DNA from: Hofstenia miamia
Taxonomy: Eukaryota > Xenacoelomorpha > Acoela > Hofsteniidae
DNA: 64,000 nucleotides
Direction: 5' to 3'
Assembly: GCA_900660155.1 (NCBI GenBank)
Contig: CABFPE010000126.1
Span: 788,765-852,764, forward strand
Under the pieces are notes generated by a model. That model did not search any database and was not told the DNA's origin. It saw only the letters and a program-made list of their open reading frames with translations. The first letter of the stretch is position 1; the number at the start of each line of letters is the position of its first letter. Both the position numbers and the translations under genes were made by a program. Shown here piece after piece: positions 59,362 through 64,000 of this stretch.

Positions 59362-62300
59362 TTCTAAATGCTCTTGTTTTATTCAGAATCAATATTTTCC
59401 TCATTCAATGAAAAAAGTGTATCCCACATTTTATGGATAATCATAGGGTTGAATGAATAAACTTGAAATTCATTAGGAGAATAATTGCTTATTATGTCTC
59501 CAACCAGGGCTGTACTCCTAAGTAATTAACAAAAGGGCGCTTGTTCTTGTCTTGAGTTTTGTATTTTTATGATATATTTTGAGCATAATTTATATTCTCA
59601 ACAAAACCAATCCAAAACTAGAATACTAATAAAAATTTAACAAATGGGGGGGGCAGCGTCCCCAACATAATTGTTAATGTTATGCTTACTCTTATTTTCC
59701 ACTACAAAATATGTATTTTGGTTAAGGACAAATGTTTAAATGGTTCTGTGTACTTGTCAATCATATTATGATATATGAATGGTCGCATGTCATGTTTGAT
59801 TCTAATCATAACTTACAATTCATCACTGATGATTGAGAGTTTTTTAAAGTTTTAAATTCCTTAAGCGGCTAAATTTAGGATTGGCAGAGGTCGAGTATTT
59901 AATCGACATTGCAACACAAAAAATCATTGCCAACATCTTGTGGAATGCATAATCATCATGATTGTGCAATCTGCTTAGCATGTCTTTTTCAAGGCTTAAA
60001 ACAGAATTTTGTGGCAGTACCTTTGAGAGCATATGTTGCTTGTGTTTCTTCAATTCCGGCATTCCAGAATTCAATATTTATTGCAAGCTTTCTTCAGTGA
60101 TGTAACATACATATATATATATAAAAATTTGTTGAATAAGTTGCTTCTCCATTTATCCACATGAGGAGAGCTCTTTAATGCCTCCAATCTTTGTCTCACA
60201 AATTTAACTGTAGTTTCTTTACCTGAGTAATGAATTGGTAGCAGTAGCAGAGCAGAAAATAAAAGACACAGCAAAGGGATTTATCTGATTTACCCTTTTT
60301 GTTGCACAAAATTTTAGTTTAGATTAATAGTTAAGAATGGCTTTGTTTTGTTATATTTGTTTTGTTACATTTTAAATTAAAAGAAATTTGGATTTGATAC
60401 TTATGTTTCTCTAAAAGTTTTAAGAAGTTAATGGTTAAGCTGAGCTCAAGATTTTGCAAAACTTGCTAGACATGATTCCTATATAAGAGTGACAACAATT
60501 AATCCTTTCCAGACTTGAGGACTTCCAGAATTAAGCTCACACAGTGTACTAAACTAAATGTAGTGCTCATGCTTAACTGTATGTGAAAAAGGTCAATTTG
60601 TTTCATTGCTTAATAAATGTATCCAAATTTTATTTACTTTACATAACTTGCAAATTTAATTATGAAAATAAAATATGTAGTTAAAATAAGCAATTTAAGC
60701 ATAGCATAATGTGCTTATTGTAAGTAAAGTAGAAAAAGATAAAATTTTATCCATTGCAGCCAGATGATTCATTTAACAACAAATCACTCTACATTGAGTT
60801 AATAATTTAATTAGTACTAAGTGATAAATGCACTTGCAAATCAATAACATTTGCTTCAGAAAATTAGAATTATTGATCACTTCAACATTAAAATTGTTAA
60901 TGCTTTCTTTGCAATAAAATAAGCTATTCTCTAGGTGTCTAAAAATAATACTCTTTGAGAGAAAATAAGGACTGTTGACAATGTACTGCAACTTGTTAGT
61001 TAAAGTGACCTTAAGAAAAGGAAGTAATGCAAAAGCTTGTTTGATCTCCTTAGTTAAAATAACATTTTGTTAACTTTGTTCAAAAAACCTAATTAGAACA
61101 ATTTTTCTTTCAATAGGTCTCAAGTGACTGGAAACAACTTAAGCTTCCATACTTAAATTTAATGTTCACAATAAAAACAAAAGTAACTAAGATAAAATAT
61201 ATTGTTAGCCTTGTTTCACAAATCAGAAAATATAAATAACTGAATTAATAAAAATTTTTTCACTAATTATATTTAGCATTTCACTGAATGACCTAAATAT
61301 AACTGATACTAAAATGTGATGGAAAACCTGATAAAGGAAGGTGTGAGTTAATATAATATTGTTCCAAACTTGCATCTTATTGAAAGATCTTTGCAATATC
61401 TACATCCTAAAAATGAAAAATTGAAAGTTTTTGGAAAGCATGATGTACACTGATATGAAGTTATTCTATTTATTTGCTTTTATTCTATGAAAACATCGTT
61501 TTCAAATTTAAAATCTAATGATTTTGCTATATTACTGTTAAGTTCTGTCAGATTTAGCAGTACAGAAGGAAAATGAAAACTTCAAGTACCGCTTTATTAT
61601 ATATCAACACTTGTTTTTTCTTTATTTTCAAACAATGTGGGTTTTTGCATCAAGCTGAATAGTTTGATAACTAACTTCATAGAAAAAATATTTATACCCT
61701 TTCCCATAATAATTCTTAGTATTAACTTTTATTTGAATGCAGGTCTTTTTCTAGTGCTAAGCATCCAAATCTAAAAGTCGAAACGACGTCAAATAAATAC
61801 AATTTCATATTTTAGAAATGAGACAAGCCCGCACATTTTTAAAACGACACAAAATTGACTGGTTTTTGAATTAACAAAAAAGCCTCATTACTGAAACAAA
61901 AAATAATCGCGTATATAAAATTGCGAAACCAAATAGACATTAAATAATCAAATACAGCATCTATCTAATTACAATGTCTGCTAAGGAAAATTACGAATAA
62001 GTCTGCAAATGATTGAGAAAGACAATTTGATTCTTGAAAAAATTGCAATAAAAATCCAGAATCAGTCAAAATACTAAAACTATTTAGCCGAATGATCAAA
62101 AAATTTAATGTCAACATGATTTCTACTGATACGGCAAATTCATTTCGCTACATTAAATCATACTACGGACTTACGTCAGCACTTTAAGATTTTGAAATGA
62201 TGTAATTGTTTATTTAATAGATTGATCTTGCATTCTTTTAAGGCGACATCTACAAACTAGGATTAAAGAGCACCTTAAAGGCCACTTAAAATCTGAACTG

Positions 62301-62765
62301 TTTTGCCATTACCATCAGGCAAAGAAAATAATTTTTAATATTATAACTAAGACCAATTACACGCCGAAGCAATTATTAAATAAAGAATCACATTATTTCA
62401 AAATCTGGCATCTATTCAAAACCATGAAGTTCTGAAATGTAGCGAAGCATGTTTGATTTTAAATAAATATATTTTAAATGGATATATATATATATATAAT
62501 AGAAAAATGAGCTTTGTAACTTAAAGTATGCTTGGAGTACAAAATTTTACCTCAACTACATAAGAACATGAAAGAGATACAAGCGTCCATATGTAATCAT
62601 TATCTATATTTAGAAAATCAATAGTCCTAAAAATATCATTGATAGAATTAACAAAAATAATACCAGCATGCAACATATATCTGACAACACGTTTCCACAT
62701 CCGTAGTAATATTGTCAGCCCTTCAAAAGATGTGATTTTTAAGTTACCGTTAATAGATTAAATCA
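59362..62765. other. non-coding, nothing recognised
   Basis: AT-rich, with poly-G at 59647 and short (AT)n runs near 60112 and 62484. CpG is very scarce to about 61.5 kb and becomes normal again from about 61.7 kb. Confidence 0.5.
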
Positions 62766-63009
62766 TGGGCCTGGAGCAAAGGTGTAACAAATCACATTTT
62801 CACGATTTTTACTTTTTCAGATCGTTTATAAGTTTTCATGCTTTATTTTATTTATCAATTTGGGTTCTTACGAATAATAGGGACGGTTATCTTGTGCAAA
62901 AGTGTAACATGTTCACTCAAAAAGTCTTTCTGTGGGATTCATTAAACACAAAAACATGTATATCTCAAAACTGAAATTTTACACTTGTTACACTTTTGCT
63001 CCAGGCCCA
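62766..63009. mobile_element. 244-bp inverted-repeat element
   Basis: Left TGGGCCTGGAGCAAAGGTGT and right ACACTTTTGCTCCAGGCCCA are inverted repeats of about 24 bp with one mismatch. A third internal copy of GCAAAAGTGTAACA lies near 62898. No target duplication is evident. Confidence 0.75.
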
Positions 63010-63802
63010 CGAAATATTAATGCATTCTTTTCAAAGGTTAGGTTTCAATATTATTATTAGTATTTATTTATATATTTTAAGAAGCTTGGGATATGCTTCT
63101 TTCCACCAAATAACGAACATTGATTTTTTTTTCTATACAATTATCTAAAATAGAATTTTCATAAATTACACTATGTATCCTTTAATAACACAAATATGCT
63201 GAATGTAGGCAACTGCATTTATTGAAAATTTAAAATTAGCATGTCTGACAAAAAAAATAATTCGCTTAAAGATGCTAATCTCGTAGGAAACATTATATTT
63301 ACAAAGCAACTAAATAAAATGCGTTTGGTTTATTAAAGTAATCCTTTAAAACTTTGTTAGTAATTTTCGTAGCAGCACACTTTTCTTAGTATGGGTTTGG
63401 TTTGCAATGGCTTTTATAATATTCCTGGAGTTTTATTAAACTTCGTCACTGTGGGAAACGCATTAAGAATCATTTTTAAAGCAGATATACGTCTCCAATA
63501 AGGGATTAAAGTGAAGTATAAAAGGCTTACAAATATTAAGTTTTTATTGAATAAAATCGTAGCAACATTATCATAAATCATCATAAAAATTAGTGCACAG
63601 TGCAAAGCATTTATACATGCGACATCAAGTACTCGTCGGTTTACCCTAATCCAAGACTTGTTGGTTGACCTTATGATAAACCGGTAAACGTAATCAATTA
63701 GCCTAATACTTGTTCATATCATTCTTCCCATCTTTTTTTTCAATCCTGCAGGTGATAGTATCCTGACATTAACATCTCCAGGCGTTTAGGCGGCTTAGAA
63801 AC
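63010..63802. other. non-coding; probably 3' UTR and flank of the - strand gene at the edge
   Basis: On the - strand the sequence after the stop at 63803 is AT-rich with an AATAAA near 63544, a plausible poly(A) signal. No other gene was seen. Confidence 0.4.
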
Positions 63803-64000
63803 TCAGGATGATCGACGTGCGCGAAACAACTCTGACTGCGAAGCATCTTTGGAAGATTTGGGAGATTCCAAAGTGTCATTGCTAGTGAGAATGTCTGGGT
63901 TAGCACTCTGGTCTACATCAGCAAAATCCTGGACAATTGTCGTTGGCTTGGACGACTTGGCATAATCTTCAGCAGAAATCACATTAGGAGGATTTGATTC
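63803..64000 (-). CDS. C-terminal coding end of an unidentified protein (partial)
   Basis: The - strand is open for 65 codons from the window edge to TGA at 63803-63805. Composition is markedly less AT-rich than the flanks, and the frame encodes a hydrophilic Ser/Asp/Pro-rich tail (ESPKSSKDASQSELFRARRS near the end). Such a tail is typical of a disordered C-terminus with possible phosphorylation sites. The start lies beyond the window, and I cannot name the family. Confidence 0.55.
   Translation of the reverse strand, partial: ESNPPNVISAEDYAKSSKPTTIVQDFADVDQSANPDILTSNDTLESPKSSKDASQSELFRARRSS

Noticed and set aside
1-64000. CRISPR arrays, rRNA and tRNA genes
   Set aside because: No regularly spaced direct repeats and no cloverleaf with a proper T-loop box were seen on either strand; a dedicated tRNA search could still find a degenerate one.

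Overview
The window looks like a piece of an AT-rich, gene-poor invertebrate animal genome. Three things point that way: a multi-exon aminergic (histamine H1-like) class A GPCR with long introns, class I and class II transposable elements throughout, and a Tc1/Tc3-type transposase pseudogene that still carries a 53-bp spliceosomal-type intron, as nematode Tc elements do. The sequence alone does not fix the species. No bacterial-style operon, CRISPR array, rRNA or convincing tRNA was seen.

Layout: 1-11 kb is non-coding. It holds an 845-bp duplicated block bounded by single Ns, a foldback element (4371-4581), a TIR element with a target duplication (4643-5215) and a CCGGAT-rich repeat. 11.2-21 kb is a cluster of decayed Ty3/gypsy-type LTR elements of one clade: the tail of one element (ORF3, polypurine tract, LTR), then an internally deleted gag-pol element on the + strand with LTRs either side, then an inverted ORF3 on the - strand that runs to a 1000-N gap. 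24.4-38.1 kb carries four recognisable GPCR exons on the + strand (TM3-4, TM5 plus ICL3, more ICL3, TM6-7 plus tail). The exons for TM1-2 are not visible, and one ICL3 exon is probably missing because the splice phases do not match. A hAT-like element sits in the big intron. 40.4-46.4 kb contains the Tc transposase pseudogene, two exact large duplications that look like assembly artefacts, and a mariner-like non-autonomous element. 47.3-49.3 kb has nested hAT-like repeats. 52.0-59.1 kb is a second LTR retrotransposon on the - strand with two 206-bp LTRs, a PBS, gag, RNase H, integrase and a third ORF. The last 200 bases carry the C-terminal coding end of a - strand gene that continues past the window.

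Most interesting points: (1) a large third ORF lies in the env position of these elements. It recurs in three diverged copies with shared motifs but shows no visible envelope, signal-peptide or membrane features, and I cannot assign it to a known family. (2) I saw no CpG at all from about 50.46 to 57.03 kb, while CpG is common before 50.1 kb and after 61.7 kb; this suggests either a methylated or mutated domain or a chimeric scaffold. (3) In the retroelement ORFs many stops fall where Gln or Arg codons are expected. (4) A Tc transposase intron, when removed, restores exact DD34E spacing.
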